64,000 bases of DNA from JAAZGD01 sp964489555 (GTDB lineage: Bacteria > Bacillota > Clostridia > Peptostreptococcales > Anaerovoracaceae), in NCBI GenBank assembly GCA_964489555.1, contig CAZAZF010000005.1:1-64000 (forward strand), given 5' to 3'. A program made the translations under genes and the position numbers. Position 1 is the stretch's first letter. Every line of letters starts with the position of its first letter. The notes beneath the pieces are model-generated. The model was not told the DNA's origin. It saw nothing but the letters and a program-made list of their open reading frames with translations, and made no database searches. This document shows, one piece after another, positions 24,877 to 34,128 of the stretch.

Positions 24877-25340
24877 AACAACTTATCCTCCGATTTTTGA
24901 TTTCTCAAGTCTTTAAAAAACTCCTTGAGTAGTGCTCCGCAAGGTTCTGCCAATACTCCCTCTACCACTTCCGGCTGGTGGTTCAGTCTGCTTTCGGTGA
25001 ACAAGGATAGTACAGAGCCTGCGGCTCCTCCTTTGGGATCCCGAACCCCGTAAATCACCTTGGGAATGCGAGCCCATATAATGGCTCCTGCACACATACT
25101 GCAAGGTTCACACGTCACATACAACTGAGTATCCAGTAACCGCCACCCACCCAGATGGCCGGCAGCTTGCCGAATGGCCAACATCTCTGCATGGGCGGTG
25201 GGATCTTTTTTTGTTTGTGTTTGATTGTGGCCTCTGCCGATGATTTTTCCCTCTTTTACAATGACGCAACCGATAGGAACTTCACCTGACGAATAAGCCT
25301 TTTCAGCCTCTTTTAAGGCTTCTTCCATGTATTTTTCCAT
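24873..25340 (-). CDS. tadA: tRNA-specific adenosine deaminase
   Basis: A 155-residue zinc deaminase that converts A34 to inosine in tRNA-Arg(ACG). Active-site motifs are HAEMLAI (zinc His, catalytic Glu) and PCSMCAGA (zinc Cys pair), plus GEVPIGCVIV at the N-terminus. ATG 25340 gives a family-typical N-terminus but has a poor ribosome binding site. A TTG at 25379 with AAGGGA upstream would add 13 residues. Confidence 0.93.
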   Translation of the reverse strand: MEKYMEEALKEAEKAYSSGEVPIGCVIVKEGKIIGRGHNQTQTKKDPTAHAEMLAIRQAAGHLGGWRLLDTQLYVTCEPCSMCAGAIIWARIPKVIYGVRDPKGGAAGSVLSLFTESRLNHQPEVVEGVLAEPCGALLKEFFKDLRNQKSEDKLL

Positions 25341-25406
25341 AGACTTTATAATATTATCACAACCCGTATTGGATTTCAAACAAAATTCCCTTGATAAAAC
25401 TCCTCT

Positions 25407-26471
25407 TTATTTTCCCCAACAACTGCAAAATTCTGCCATTTCTTCCTGTCTGACTTTTTTCAATTCACAAGACCCCAGGCTAACGGGCACCACCAGGGTC
25501 ATCCCATGTCCCTGATGCTTTTTGTCCCTTGTTATGTAAGCGGAAAGAGGTTCTCCCGGCACATCCCCAAGGGGTGAAAACCCCAACTCCAGCAAAATTT
25601 CCTGAATGGGTAGGCTAAGGTCTTCTTTAGACCATCCCATTCTATATGCCGCCCTGGCTTCCAAAATCATTCCCATGGCCACCGCCTCTCCATGAGAGAT
25701 CTGATAGTTTTTCCATTTTTCAATGGCATGTCCCACCGTATGTCCAAAATTCAACAACATCCGCAACCCCAAATCTTTGTAATCCCGGGCTACCATCTCC
25801 TGCTTTCGTTGAACACATCGAAGAATGAATTGTTTTTCCACTTCCGGTTGAACTTTTTCCGGTGGAAAATCAGGATAAGGCACCATTTTTTTCATGAGAC
25901 CCCAACATTCCATGTCTCCGATGACCCCATACTTAACCCCTTCCGCCAACCCCTCTCGATACACCGCCGGCGAAAGACTTCGCAGCATTTCCGGGTCGGT
26001 AAGAATAGCCAGTGGGTTCCAAAAGGTTCCGGCCATGTTTTTCCCACAATCAAGATTCACCCCTGTTTTCCCCCCAACAGAGGAATCAATGGCCGCCAAC
26101 AATGTGGTGGGAACTTGAATGTAGGACATTCCTCTCATGTATATGGAAGCGGCGAATCCTGTAAAATCTCCCGGGACCCCACCTCCCAGCGCTATTAGCA
26201 AGTCATGGCGATTTAAGCCGTGCTCCGCCATTTCACATAGCACCTGATGCAATTGGTTCATGTTTTTGGAACCATCCCCCGGGGTCAATTGATAGGTCCA
26301 AAGAGAAAACCCTCGACGGGTTAGTTCCGCCTCCACTTCGTTCAAGTACAAGCTTCCTACGGTTTTATCGGTAATAATGCCGATTCGCGTTGGTTGTTTT
26401 TCCCCCAACAACCGCTCTATTTCTCCTCCCAACCGATGCCGCAACCCGGCTTCCATTTTCCACTCATTCAT
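25407..26471 (-). CDS. aroB: 3-dehydroquinate synthase
   Basis: A 354-residue NAD- and zinc-dependent enzyme of the shikimate pathway. It carries GGGVPGDFTGFAAS, VPTTLLAAIDSSVGGKTGV, and the zinc ligands in EGLAEGVKYG, NFGHTVGHAIE and HGEAVAMG. Its start overlaps the end of the aroE-aroK fusion gene by 8 bases, with AAGGA just upstream, so the three pathway activities are made from two coupled cistrons. Confidence 0.95.
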   Translation of the reverse strand: MNEWKMEAGLRHRLGGEIERLLGEKQPTRIGIITDKTVGSLYLNEVEAELTRRGFSLWTYQLTPGDGSKNMNQLHQVLCEMAEHGLNRHDLLIALGGGVPGDFTGFAASIYMRGMSYIQVPTTLLAAIDSSVGGKTGVNLDCGKNMAGTFWNPLAILTDPEMLRSLSPAVYREGLAEGVKYGVIGDMECWGLMKKMVPYPDFPPEKVQPEVEKQFILRCVQRKQEMVARDYKDLGLRMLLNFGHTVGHAIEKWKNYQISHGEAVAMGMILEARAAYRMGWSKEDLSLPIQEILLELGFSPLGDVPGEPLSAYITRDKKHQGHGMTLVVPVSLGSCELKKVRQEEMAEFCSCWGK

Positions 26472-27714
26472 CCTTCTGCTCCCTCTCCACACTCTTTTTC
26501 AGAAAAACCTCTTCCGCATATTTTTTATAGAGAGGTTCTCGCTGTCGGGCCATTTCCTCCAAGGCCGGCAAGTCTTTGGATAGAGGTCTCCCTTCACAAG
26601 CCAATTCTTCCAACGGTCTCTTGACCCATAAAATTCGTCCATTTTGCCGAAGAGCATCCATGGCTTCCCTTTGCAATACCATTCCCCCGCCGGTGGCAAT
26701 CACCTGCCCGGTTCTTTTTCCAATCTCCAAAGCCACCTCTTTCTCCCACCTTCGAAACAACGGTTCTCCGCCTTCCTGAAATAGTGCGGATATGGTTTGG
26801 CCGGAATGTTGCTCTACCAGATCATCCGTATCTACGAAAATTTTTCCCGTGACTTCCGCCATTTTTTTCCCATAGGTGGTTTTTCCGGATCCCGGCATCC
26901 CAACCAACACCCGGTTCGTCAACCTTTCCCTCAATTGTTCCAGGATGGTTTCCGTCCATTCTTCTCGGTTTTTCCCTCCCGGCAGCTTGCCTTTCAGAAA
27001 AATTTCGGCCCCCAAAACTCCTTGGGCCACCAGCATGGAAAGTCCATTTCCGGTCACCAGGCCACGATCCCTGGCCTGAAGAAGCAAAGAGGTAAACATC
27101 GGATTATAGATTACATCAAATACCGCTTCCAAGAAAGGAAACCTTGAAAGTTCCACTAAAACTTCTCCATTTTGGGGATACATTCCCACCGGCGTAGTAT
27201 TAATCAACACATCCGCTTGAGGCCAACCCCGATTATAAGAAACCACTTCAACTTCCCCTTGCTTTCCCTCTTTTCCTCGCCTAGAGGCCACCCGAATTTC
27301 ACTAGCACCCATCGTTCTCATTACATGAACCGCCGTACGACCGGTGGCACCATCCCCCAACACCAACACCTTCTTGCCACAAAGGTTTAGTCCGGCTCGT
27401 TGAATCATATAACGGAAACCCTCCAGATCCGTGTTATAGGCCTGAAGTTCACCCTGCCTATTCTTGAGCAATAGATTGGCAGAACCAAGTGCCGCCGCTT
27501 CCGGCGACATCTCCTCTACATACTCCAGCACTTTTTCTTTATAAGGGATGGTCACCATGGCACCATCAAAATCCTTAGCTTTAAGAAAAAAATCCAGCTC
27601 TTCCGGGGTTTTTTCCCACAGGGAAAATCCATAGACCCCCATACTTTCATGGATTTCCTTAGAATAACTATGCTGTAAGGTCTTTCCCAAAAGACCATAT
27701 CGGGATCCTCCCAT
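26464..27714 (-). CDS. aroE-aroK: Bifunctional shikimate dehydrogenase / shikimate kinase
   Basis: A 416-residue fusion. Residues 1-255 are shikimate dehydrogenase (AroE): HSYSKEIH substrate loop, catalytic Lys 59 in TIPYKE, Asp 96 in NTDLEGF, a Rossmann loop LGDGATGRT and NTTPVGM. Residues 265-416 are shikimate kinase (AroK): Walker A GMPGSGKT (272-279), DTDDLVE, a shikimate-binding RRWE and an ATGGGMV strand. The order dehydrogenase-kinase matches consecutive pathway steps. No separate aroE or aroK is in the window. Confidence 0.93.
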   Translation of the reverse strand: MGGSRYGLLGKTLQHSYSKEIHESMGVYGFSLWEKTPEELDFFLKAKDFDGAMVTIPYKEKVLEYVEEMSPEAAALGSANLLLKNRQGELQAYNTDLEGFRYMIQRAGLNLCGKKVLVLGDGATGRTAVHVMRTMGASEIRVASRRGKEGKQGEVEVVSYNRGWPQADVLINTTPVGMYPQNGEVLVELSRFPFLEAVFDVIYNPMFTSLLLQARDRGLVTGNGLSMLVAQGVLGAEIFLKGKLPGGKNREEWTETILEQLRERLTNRVLVGMPGSGKTTYGKKMAEVTGKIFVDTDDLVEQHSGQTISALFQEGGEPLFRRWEKEVALEIGKRTGQVIATGGGMVLQREAMDALRQNGRILWVKRPLEELACEGRPLSKDLPALEEMARQREPLYKKYAEEVFLKKSVEREQKDE

Positions 27715-27735
27715 AGGTGGCTCCTTTCCTGTTTA

Positions 27736-29688
27736 TTATTCGGTGGTGCTTAACACTTCCCGGTTTTTCTCCACCTGACTCACCTTCATTTCCACCACAT
27801 CCTCCGGGGAAATCTCTTCCAGCAAGCCTAATATGGTAGGGCCCAAGTAAATGGTATCCAGGATCTCTCCCCGAAGGGAAATTTTGCTGAAAGGGGTAAA
27901 ATTTTCTCCCTTAATATAGTATTCCCGGCCGATCTTCACCACTTCATCAATACAAATTGGGTGAATTCCCATCACCAGGCGGGTGGGTTCATAGGGATTA
28001 ATGCCTCCATAAAGGTATCGTTTCCCATATAGCATATCGTAAGCCAAAAGCTCCAAACGTTCCATATATTTTGGGTCCTCTTGATGATTCTGATGGTATG
28101 CCATCAGGGTTCCTTGTTGAATTTTCGCCTTTCCCAATACTTGTGCCGCCAACTGATAGGCGGTTAGATTTTTTTCCTCCTTCGGCAACCAGTAATTGGC
28201 CCAAATCACATATTCCGTAGAATAAAGATCTCCGGTGGTCAACTCTTCCTCTGAAAAATCGATGGCCGGTAAATGGTCGCCGTAAAACACCACCATAACC
28301 CGTTCCTTTTGCCGGGAAAGGGTTTGAATCAAATCTGCCACAAACCGGTCCATGCTGTAAATTAGATTGGCATAGTATTCGTACTGCCATTTCAGTGGCT
28401 CTGACGGAGCCTCCAGCACAGTGATTTCCGGTTTTAACAACACTTGCTCCGAGGGATATGCACCATGCCCTTCTACGCTGATAGCATAGATGAAATCTTC
28501 TCCCTCTGTAGAATTCATGGCGTCCAAAATGTAGTTGGTTAGCACTTGATCTCTGGCCCAATTTTTAGGTGTTTTTACCACATTATTCATATACTCCAAG
28601 CTGGTAAAGGTATCGAATCCTAAATTGGAAAAAACCTTGTTTCGCCCATAAAAAGCCCCTCGATGATTGTGAATGGCATGAGTACTATATCCAATGCTTT
28701 TTAAGTCGTAGGCTACCGTTTCCAGGGTGGTTTCCAACAAGATGGATTTGTAAGGGTATTCTCCCGGACCAAAGGACTTTACACTAATCCCACTCAGTAC
28801 TTCAAATTCTGTATTGGCGGTACCGGCCCCAACGGAAGGTACCTTCAACAGCCCTCCGGAATAGTTTTCCCGCAACCTGCGAAAGGTAGGAATGGGGTCT
28901 TGTGAAAAAGTCACTTCCTCAAACCAGTTCGGGTCCGCAAAGGATTCCAACTGAACCATAATGATGTTGGGGTGTTTTTTCCCATCATCTTCTTTCGGCC
29001 ATAAAAGCAATCCATCCGCTCCCAACTCTTCGGCGGTAAAGATCTGCCGAAAATAATCTTCCGTATAATTTTGAGGTTTTGAAATACCGGTATTCAACCA
29101 GGTGTTGATAAAGCAATAGGGAAAACCGAAATCCCGGTAGGCGTACGCCAAATTCCCAAAATAGGTGTCCACCAATCCGGCCCGAATTCCCATACCGGAC
29201 ACTCCAAAGGTTCCTAGCACAATCACCAAAACCAAAGCCGCCATCTTGCGGTAACAAATCTTTTTTCCTTTCGGCCCCTTGAACCAGAGCAGAAGGACTC
29301 CCAAAAGCACTCCTGCCAATAGAATTCCACTGGCGATGAGTGCTTCTTTGGAAAGATAATTAGTGGCTATGGTCAATCCATCCTTCCAATTGGCCAAATC
29401 CTTGGTGGTGAAAGGTGTCATCCGGTTGGAGAGAATCACCCCATTGGCGGTCCCCAACACAACCCAAAGCAAAGAAATGAACCCATACACCAATGCCTTT
29501 CTCCTGAAAAGAAGCCCCAATGAAAGGGTGGCGAACAAGATCAAAGTATTATAAAGGAACACCAACGGGCTTTCCAATAGAAAACGAACTCCCGGCCATA
29601 CACCCTGCCTGGCCATGGCTTCAATAAAATAGTTGAGAACAAAAGCCAACAGAACCGGTGCCAAAATTTTATTTTCTTTCCACCTCAT
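27736..29688 (-). CDS. LtaS-like sulfatase-family membrane enzyme
   Basis: A 650-residue protein with five hydrophobic segments (roughly residues 8-25, 35-60, 65-90, 118-137 and 147-168) and an extracellular sulfatase/alkaline-phosphatase domain. Motifs: IIMVQLESFAD (metal Glu), GAGTANTEFEV (catalytic Thr), and the late YGDHLPAID and SVEGHGAY (metal Asp/His). This layout is that of lipoteichoic acid synthase and phosphoglycerol transferases, which move glycerol phosphate from phosphatidylglycerol onto glycolipid anchors or glycans. Its ATG overlaps the rsmA stop (ATGA). Confidence 0.88.
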   Translation of the reverse strand: MRWKENKILAPVLLAFVLNYFIEAMARQGVWPGVRFLLESPLVFLYNTLILFATLSLGLLFRRKALVYGFISLLWVVLGTANGVILSNRMTPFTTKDLANWKDGLTIATNYLSKEALIASGILLAGVLLGVLLLWFKGPKGKKICYRKMAALVLVIVLGTFGVSGMGIRAGLVDTYFGNLAYAYRDFGFPYCFINTWLNTGISKPQNYTEDYFRQIFTAEELGADGLLLWPKEDDGKKHPNIIMVQLESFADPNWFEEVTFSQDPIPTFRRLRENYSGGLLKVPSVGAGTANTEFEVLSGISVKSFGPGEYPYKSILLETTLETVAYDLKSIGYSTHAIHNHRGAFYGRNKVFSNLGFDTFTSLEYMNNVVKTPKNWARDQVLTNYILDAMNSTEGEDFIYAISVEGHGAYPSEQVLLKPEITVLEAPSEPLKWQYEYYANLIYSMDRFVADLIQTLSRQKERVMVVFYGDHLPAIDFSEEELTTGDLYSTEYVIWANYWLPKEEKNLTAYQLAAQVLGKAKIQQGTLMAYHQNHQEDPKYMERLELLAYDMLYGKRYLYGGINPYEPTRLVMGIHPICIDEVVKIGREYYIKGENFTPFSKISLRGEILDTIYLGPTILGLLEEISPEDVVEMKVSQVEKNREVLSTTE

Positions 29689-30560
29689 TGTATTTTTTGC
29701 TTTGCCACCTTGGACAAGTTCATATATTCCTCCAATGACAAGGTTTCTCCTCTTCTGTTTTCTTGAATCCCGACGGTTTCCAACAACGCCTTTACCTCGT
29801 CCTTTGACAAGCCAAATGCACCGGTTAACCCGTTCAGCAATGTTTTTCTTCGTTTCCCAAAAGCAGCTTTGATTAAACCAAAAAGAATCGTTTCTTCCAC
29901 CTGGGAATCAAAAACCCGCTCTTGAAGAACGATTTGAATTACGGTGGAATCCACTTTCGGTTGAGGAAAAAAAACCTCTTTGGGCACTGAAAGCAAAATT
30001 TTGCACTGCCCATAGTATTGAACCGCCAATGTGATAGCTCCATATTCCTTGGTGCCTGGTTTTGCCATCAACCGTTCTGCCACCTCTTTTTGCATCATCA
30101 CCGTAATGGAAGACAACGGCAATTTATCTTCCAAAAGTTTCATAAGGATGGGAGTGGTGATGTAGTACGGAAGATTGGCCACCACTTTAATCGCTTCCGG
30201 CACCTGTCCATCCGGAAGCCGTATGTCTTGAATCCGCTGCTGCAAATTCACTTTCAAAATATCTTGATGAAGTATTTCCTTGTTGGGATATTCTTCCAAC
30301 ACTTCTTCTAATATGGGAATGAGATGTTTGTCGATCTCCACCGCAAGCACCATTCCCGCTCTTTGGCAAAGTTCCCGGGTTAGAACCCCCAAGCCGGGAC
30401 CGATTTCAATCACAAGGTCTTTTTCCCGGATTCCTGCTTTTTCCAAAAGGTTGTGAATAATATTTTTGTCCGCCAAAAAGTTTTGCCCCAGGCTCTTGGA
30501 AGGCCTGAGGTCATTTTCTTGTAGAATCTTCTTGATATTGGATGGTGCGTAAAGCTTCAT
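29685..30560 (-). CDS. rsmA: 16S rRNA (A1518/A1519) dimethyltransferase
   Basis: A 291-residue KsgA/RsmA methyltransferase. Visible motifs are SLGQNFLADKN, the SAM-binding IEIGPGLGVLT, and NLPYYITTP (catalytic). It dimethylates two adjacent adenosines in the 3' helix of 16S rRNA. It follows rnmV with about 50 bases of overlap, a conserved Firmicutes pairing. Confidence 0.96.
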   Translation of the reverse strand: MKLYAPSNIKKILQENDLRPSKSLGQNFLADKNIIHNLLEKAGIREKDLVIEIGPGLGVLTRELCQRAGMVLAVEIDKHLIPILEEVLEEYPNKEILHQDILKVNLQQRIQDIRLPDGQVPEAIKVVANLPYYITTPILMKLLEDKLPLSSITVMMQKEVAERLMAKPGTKEYGAITLAVQYYGQCKILLSVPKEVFFPQPKVDSTVIQIVLQERVFDSQVEETILFGLIKAAFGKRRKTLLNGLTGAFGLSKDEVKALLETVGIQENRRGETLSLEEYMNLSKVAKQKIQ

Positions 30561-31083
30561 AAAAGTCCTCTTTTCTTATCCCGAACCCGTTGAGTTTTTC
30601 TAGGAATCCAATACTGTTTCCGTAGCCAATTCCCAAAATTTTTCCCATTTTTCTTCGCCGCAAAGCCGCTTTGGGGCTGGAAGTAAGACCTTCTTGAAAC
30701 AGCATGTCGAAAGTAAACACCTTTTGGCAGACTTCCGGTATGTTTTGAAATCCCAAGGCTTTTTCAAGGGCTTCCCGTATTTTTTCGGGAGACCCATTCT
30801 CCACGCCAATATCCGCTTCCCGAAGGGCATCTTCCAAATCCAAAAAGGCTTGTTTTGCCTTGGGATATCGACTTAGAAGTCTATTTCTTAGTTGTTGTCC
30901 CGCGTGATCCGGATCGGTAAACAGGATGAGCCCGGGGCCTCGATACCCCTGGTCTAAAAGGGCCCAAGTTTCGGGGCGGATTCCATATCCATGGGTTTCT
31001 ATGGTAGTGCACACAACGGCTCTTTTGATGGCCGCTGTATCATCCCGCCCTTCCACAACCACGATTTCTTTAATTTCCATCAT
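30511..31083 (-). CDS. rnmV: Ribonuclease M5
   Basis: A 190-residue TOPRIM nuclease that matures the 5S rRNA ends in low-GC Gram-positives. The TOPRIM marks are VVVEGRDD (Glu) near the N-terminus and ILFTDPDHAGQQLR (DxD). A second ATG at 31080 is an equally possible start. It overlaps the upstream DivIC-like gene by 14 bases. Confidence 0.94.
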   Translation of the reverse strand: MMEIKEIVVVEGRDDTAAIKRAVVCTTIETHGYGIRPETWALLDQGYRGPGLILFTDPDHAGQQLRNRLLSRYPKAKQAFLDLEDALREADIGVENGSPEKIREALEKALGFQNIPEVCQKVFTFDMLFQEGLTSSPKAALRRRKMGKILGIGYGNSIGFLEKLNGFGIRKEDFYEALRTIQYQEDSTRK

Positions 31084-31525
31084 TGGCTTCTTCTTTTTTT
31101 GGAAAGATGTACAGCGTTTCCCCGGGCATGATCAACTTCAACTGCTCCCGGGCTTGCTGTTCCACATATTCGGTGCTATTTACATTTTTCAGTTCCTCTT
31201 CCAGCCTAGCTTTTTCTTTTTCCAAAGCATACCGGTTCAAGGCCAGCTCTTCCCTCTCTTTTACCAAGGAATAAATGTGAAAAGCCTGAATGCTTAAGGC
31301 CAAAAGAAGAGCCGCTAAAATCAGAAGGTACATTATCCGTCGCCGGACATTCTTGGCTTTTCTTCGAATGGATGGAGCCGGCTCAGGAGATTCACAATAC
31401 CTTCTCTTGGCCAGCTCTAGCTCTCTTTTTTGTTTGCGTTCTTCTCGCTCAGCCTGGGCTTTGGAGGGATGGCTGACGGATTTTTTAACATATTCCTGAC
31501 TTCGGCTCAATCTTTTGTTCGCCAT
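31070..31525 (-). CDS. DivIC/FtsB-like septum formation initiator protein
   Basis: A 151-residue bitopic membrane protein. It has a long basic cytoplasmic N-terminus (about 62 residues), one membrane segment (about 66-86), an extracellular coiled coil (about 88-118, E-R-E-E-L-A-L-N-R-Y pattern) and a YVEQQAREQLKLIMPGE end typical of FtsB/DivIC. The family joins FtsL and FtsQ/DivIB at the division septum. The basic N-terminus is longer than in most relatives. Confidence 0.88.
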   Translation of the reverse strand: MANKRLSRSQEYVKKSVSHPSKAQAEREERKQKRELELAKRRYCESPEPAPSIRRKAKNVRRRIMYLLILAALLLALSIQAFHIYSLVKEREELALNRYALEKEKARLEEELKNVNSTEYVEQQAREQLKLIMPGETLYIFPKKEEANDGN

Positions 31526-31539
31526 AGCCTCTTCCTTCC

Positions 31540-33360
31540 CTAGTCGATATCTCTTTTTCCTCGATGGGCAGCCAAAGGAAACTGCAATGTAACGGCAGTT
31601 CCTTTCCCTTCTTTGCTGTCCAGAAGAATTTTCCCGCCATGGTTTTCAACAATTTGCTTGGATATGGCCAAGCCCAAACCGGTGCCTCCCATGGCTCTGG
31701 ATCGAGCTTTATCCACCCTGAAAAACCGTTCAAATACACGGGACACATCTTCCTCCGGGATGCCCACGCCATTGTCCTTTACTCTGGTCAATACCTGTTC
31801 CCCCTCCATTCGAAGGTCGATGTCAATTCGTCCACCCGGCTCGGTGTATTTGATGGCATTGCTCAGCACATTCAAAAGCACCTGCTCAATTTGGTCTTTG
31901 TCCGCAAAAATGGGAGCCACTATACTTTCTTTATAAAGACGATTCACTTGCTGCTGTTTGCTTTGAGCCTGAAACCACACCTTGATTACCGCCGATTCCA
32001 AAAGCTCCCGCAAGTTAATGTCTTGCTTATTCATTTCTTCCTGCTTGTATTCCAACCGGGATAATTGCAATAAATCCCGCACCAAACGGGCCATACGATC
32101 CGCCTCGCTGTCAATGATTTGAAGAAAGTTCTTAGAAATCTCCGGGTCTTCCGGACAACTGTCTAGCATGGTTTCTGTGTAGCTCTTGATGGTGGTCAAA
32201 GGTGTTTTTAATTCGTGGCTTACGTTGGCTACAAAATCCATTTGCATGTTTTCCAGCTTGTGCCGTTGGGTGATGTCTTGAATGATTAGTATCAATCCCG
32301 CTTCCCGGTCCAATTCGTCCCGGAATTTGTCATACCGGATGGTATATATGAAGCCCCCCGTTTCAAAAGATTCGGTTTGAGGCCCCGGGGTTGCTTTTTC
32401 TCGAAGGTTGGCCAGCGTCATGTCCCCATAAAAAACACCGTCAATCAAGCTGTCATAGTCCGTATTGGTCACTTGCTCCGGAGTGGTTTTCAACAAATCC
32501 ATAGCTGCTTGGTTGGCATGAATGATTCTACCTTCTAAGTCCACGGCGATCAACCCATCTGCCATATGTCTCAAAACCGTTTCCAGCTTGTTTTTCTCAC
32601 TGTTGATTTGAGACAGGGTTTTGTTCAATTCCAGTCTGAGTAAATTAAACATCTGCGCCAATTGTCCGATTTCATCCTGGGATTTTACGCTGACCTCCTG
32701 GCTGAAATCTCCTTGTGCCATTCGTTGAGCTTTTTCCGTTACATGATTAATGGGCTCTGTGATGCTTCTGGAAATTAGAAATCCCAAGATCACCGTAACA
32801 AGTAATGCAATGGCCATCGCCTTAAGGAAAATCTCTTGAGAATTCTCAATGGCATCGTCGATGGAGCTGAGGTCTGCCCGAAGAAATACCACCCCAAGAA
32901 CCTTGTCTTCATCCACCGGAAACACCATGTTCATAACAGGAATGGTGCCGCCGGAAGTATTTAAGGCCGTTTCACTTTCTCCTTTTTCTCCCGAAAGACC
33001 CTTTAAAATCAACCCTTCATCCAAAAGACCCAAGGCACTGGTTCCGCTATGATAGTTGGAAGCCGCAATGATATTGAAATTGGGATCCACCACAAAAATT
33101 TCTTCCTTCAGCGTGCTTCCCCACGCTTCCACAATGTCTTGAATTTCTTCTCGATAAAGACTAAGGTCCTCATAATTTTTCAAGGAAGTCAACAGGGTTC
33201 CTTGGTTCACCGCGTTGTTCATATTATCGCGAACGGTTCCTCGAAGGTACTCCTCTGTTTCGGACATGATAAACACTCCGATGATGGTGATGGCAATAAA
33301 CACCAACAAGCAGTAAATCAGAACGATTCGCAATCGTATACTCCGGGCCCTATTTCTCAT
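31540..33360 (-). CDS. walK: Sensor histidine kinase WalK
   Basis: A 606-residue kinase: membrane segment (about 10-32), extracellular sensor region, second membrane segment (about 183-203), HAMP, PAS (about 260-350), HisKA with phospho-accepting His in FVANVSHELKTPL, and HATPase with N box and G boxes (DNGVGI, GGTGLGLAI). WalK controls cell-wall hydrolase genes and reads lipid II or wall status in relatives. It lies 33 bases after walR. The yycH/yycI regulators found next to walK in bacilli are absent. Confidence 0.93.
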   Translation of the reverse strand: MRNRARSIRLRIVLIYCLLVFIAITIIGVFIMSETEEYLRGTVRDNMNNAVNQGTLLTSLKNYEDLSLYREEIQDIVEAWGSTLKEEIFVVDPNFNIIAASNYHSGTSALGLLDEGLILKGLSGEKGESETALNTSGGTIPVMNMVFPVDEDKVLGVVFLRADLSSIDDAIENSQEIFLKAMAIALLVTVILGFLISRSITEPINHVTEKAQRMAQGDFSQEVSVKSQDEIGQLAQMFNLLRLELNKTLSQINSEKNKLETVLRHMADGLIAVDLEGRIIHANQAAMDLLKTTPEQVTNTDYDSLIDGVFYGDMTLANLREKATPGPQTESFETGGFIYTIRYDKFRDELDREAGLILIIQDITQRHKLENMQMDFVANVSHELKTPLTTIKSYTETMLDSCPEDPEISKNFLQIIDSEADRMARLVRDLLQLSRLEYKQEEMNKQDINLRELLESAVIKVWFQAQSKQQQVNRLYKESIVAPIFADKDQIEQVLLNVLSNAIKYTEPGGRIDIDLRMEGEQVLTRVKDNGVGIPEEDVSRVFERFFRVDKARSRAMGGTGLGLAISKQIVENHGGKILLDSKEGKGTAVTLQFPLAAHRGKRDID

Positions 33361-33393
33361 GAAAGAAAATCTCCTACTACTGATTGCACCGGA

Positions 33394-34092
33394 TTACATG
33401 CCGGCAAAATAGTATCCGATGCCTCGCTTGGTCATGATGTACTTGGGATTGGCAGAGTCGTCTTCCAATTTTTCCCGAAGCCTCCTTACCGTCACATCCA
33501 CCGTTCGAATATCTCCATAGTACTCATAGCCCCAGACTTCCTCCAGCAATTGCTCCCGGGAAAACACTTTATTTTCCCGCTCCGCCAGGTATTTTAACAA
33601 CTCAAATTCACGCAAGGTCAATTCCAGCGCCTTCCCCTCTTTTCGCACTTCATATCGATTCATATCAATTTCCAAATTGCCGTATTGATGGATTGGCTGA
33701 TTGTCTTCCCCCGGATTCTCTCCATTGTTCATCCTTCGAATGTTGGCCTTTATTCTCGCAATCAATTCCCTCATACCAAAAGGCTTGGTAATGTAGTCGT
33801 CGGCACCCAATTCCAACCCAAGCACCTTGTCCACTTCTTCTTCCTTGGCGGTCAACATCAGCACGGGAACATGGCTTTTTTCCCTGGTCCTTTTCAACAC
33901 TTCAAAGCCATCCATTTTGGGAAGCATTACATCCAGCAACACTAGGTCCGGGTTGGAAGAAAGAATCTGATTCAGGCCCGTTTCTCCGTCGTATGCCGTT
34001 TCCACCTGAAAACCATCTTTCTCCAAATTGAACTTAATGATATCGGATATGGGTTTTTCGTCTTCCACAATCAAAACTTTTTTCGGTTCCAT
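33394..34092 (-). CDS. walR: Response regulator WalR
   Basis: A 232-residue OmpR/PhoB-type regulator. The receiver domain has the acidic pocket (VEDE), the phospho-Asp in LLDVMLPKMDG and Lys in TAKEEE. The C-terminal winged helix ends in RTVDVTVRRLREKLE and TKRGIGYYF. Start 34092 has AAGGAG 8 bases upstream. The gene follows the M23 peptidase, so a likely wall-remodelling target is in its own operon. Confidence 0.95.
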   Translation of the reverse strand: MEPKKVLIVEDEKPISDIIKFNLEKDGFQVETAYDGETGLNQILSSNPDLVLLDVMLPKMDGFEVLKRTREKSHVPVLMLTAKEEEVDKVLGLELGADDYITKPFGMRELIARIKANIRRMNNGENPGEDNQPIHQYGNLEIDMNRYEVRKEGKALELTLREFELLKYLAERENKVFSREQLLEEVWGYEYYGDIRTVDVTVRRLREKLEDDSANPKYIMTKRGIGYYFAGM

Positions 34093-34128
34093 TGGGTACT
34101 CTCCTTTTCCTTTCAGGACGCCCACCTG

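Noticed and set aside
25340..25379. TTG start for tadA at 25379
   Set aside because: It would add residues not seen in the family; ATG 25340 gives the usual N-terminus, although its ribosome binding site is weak.
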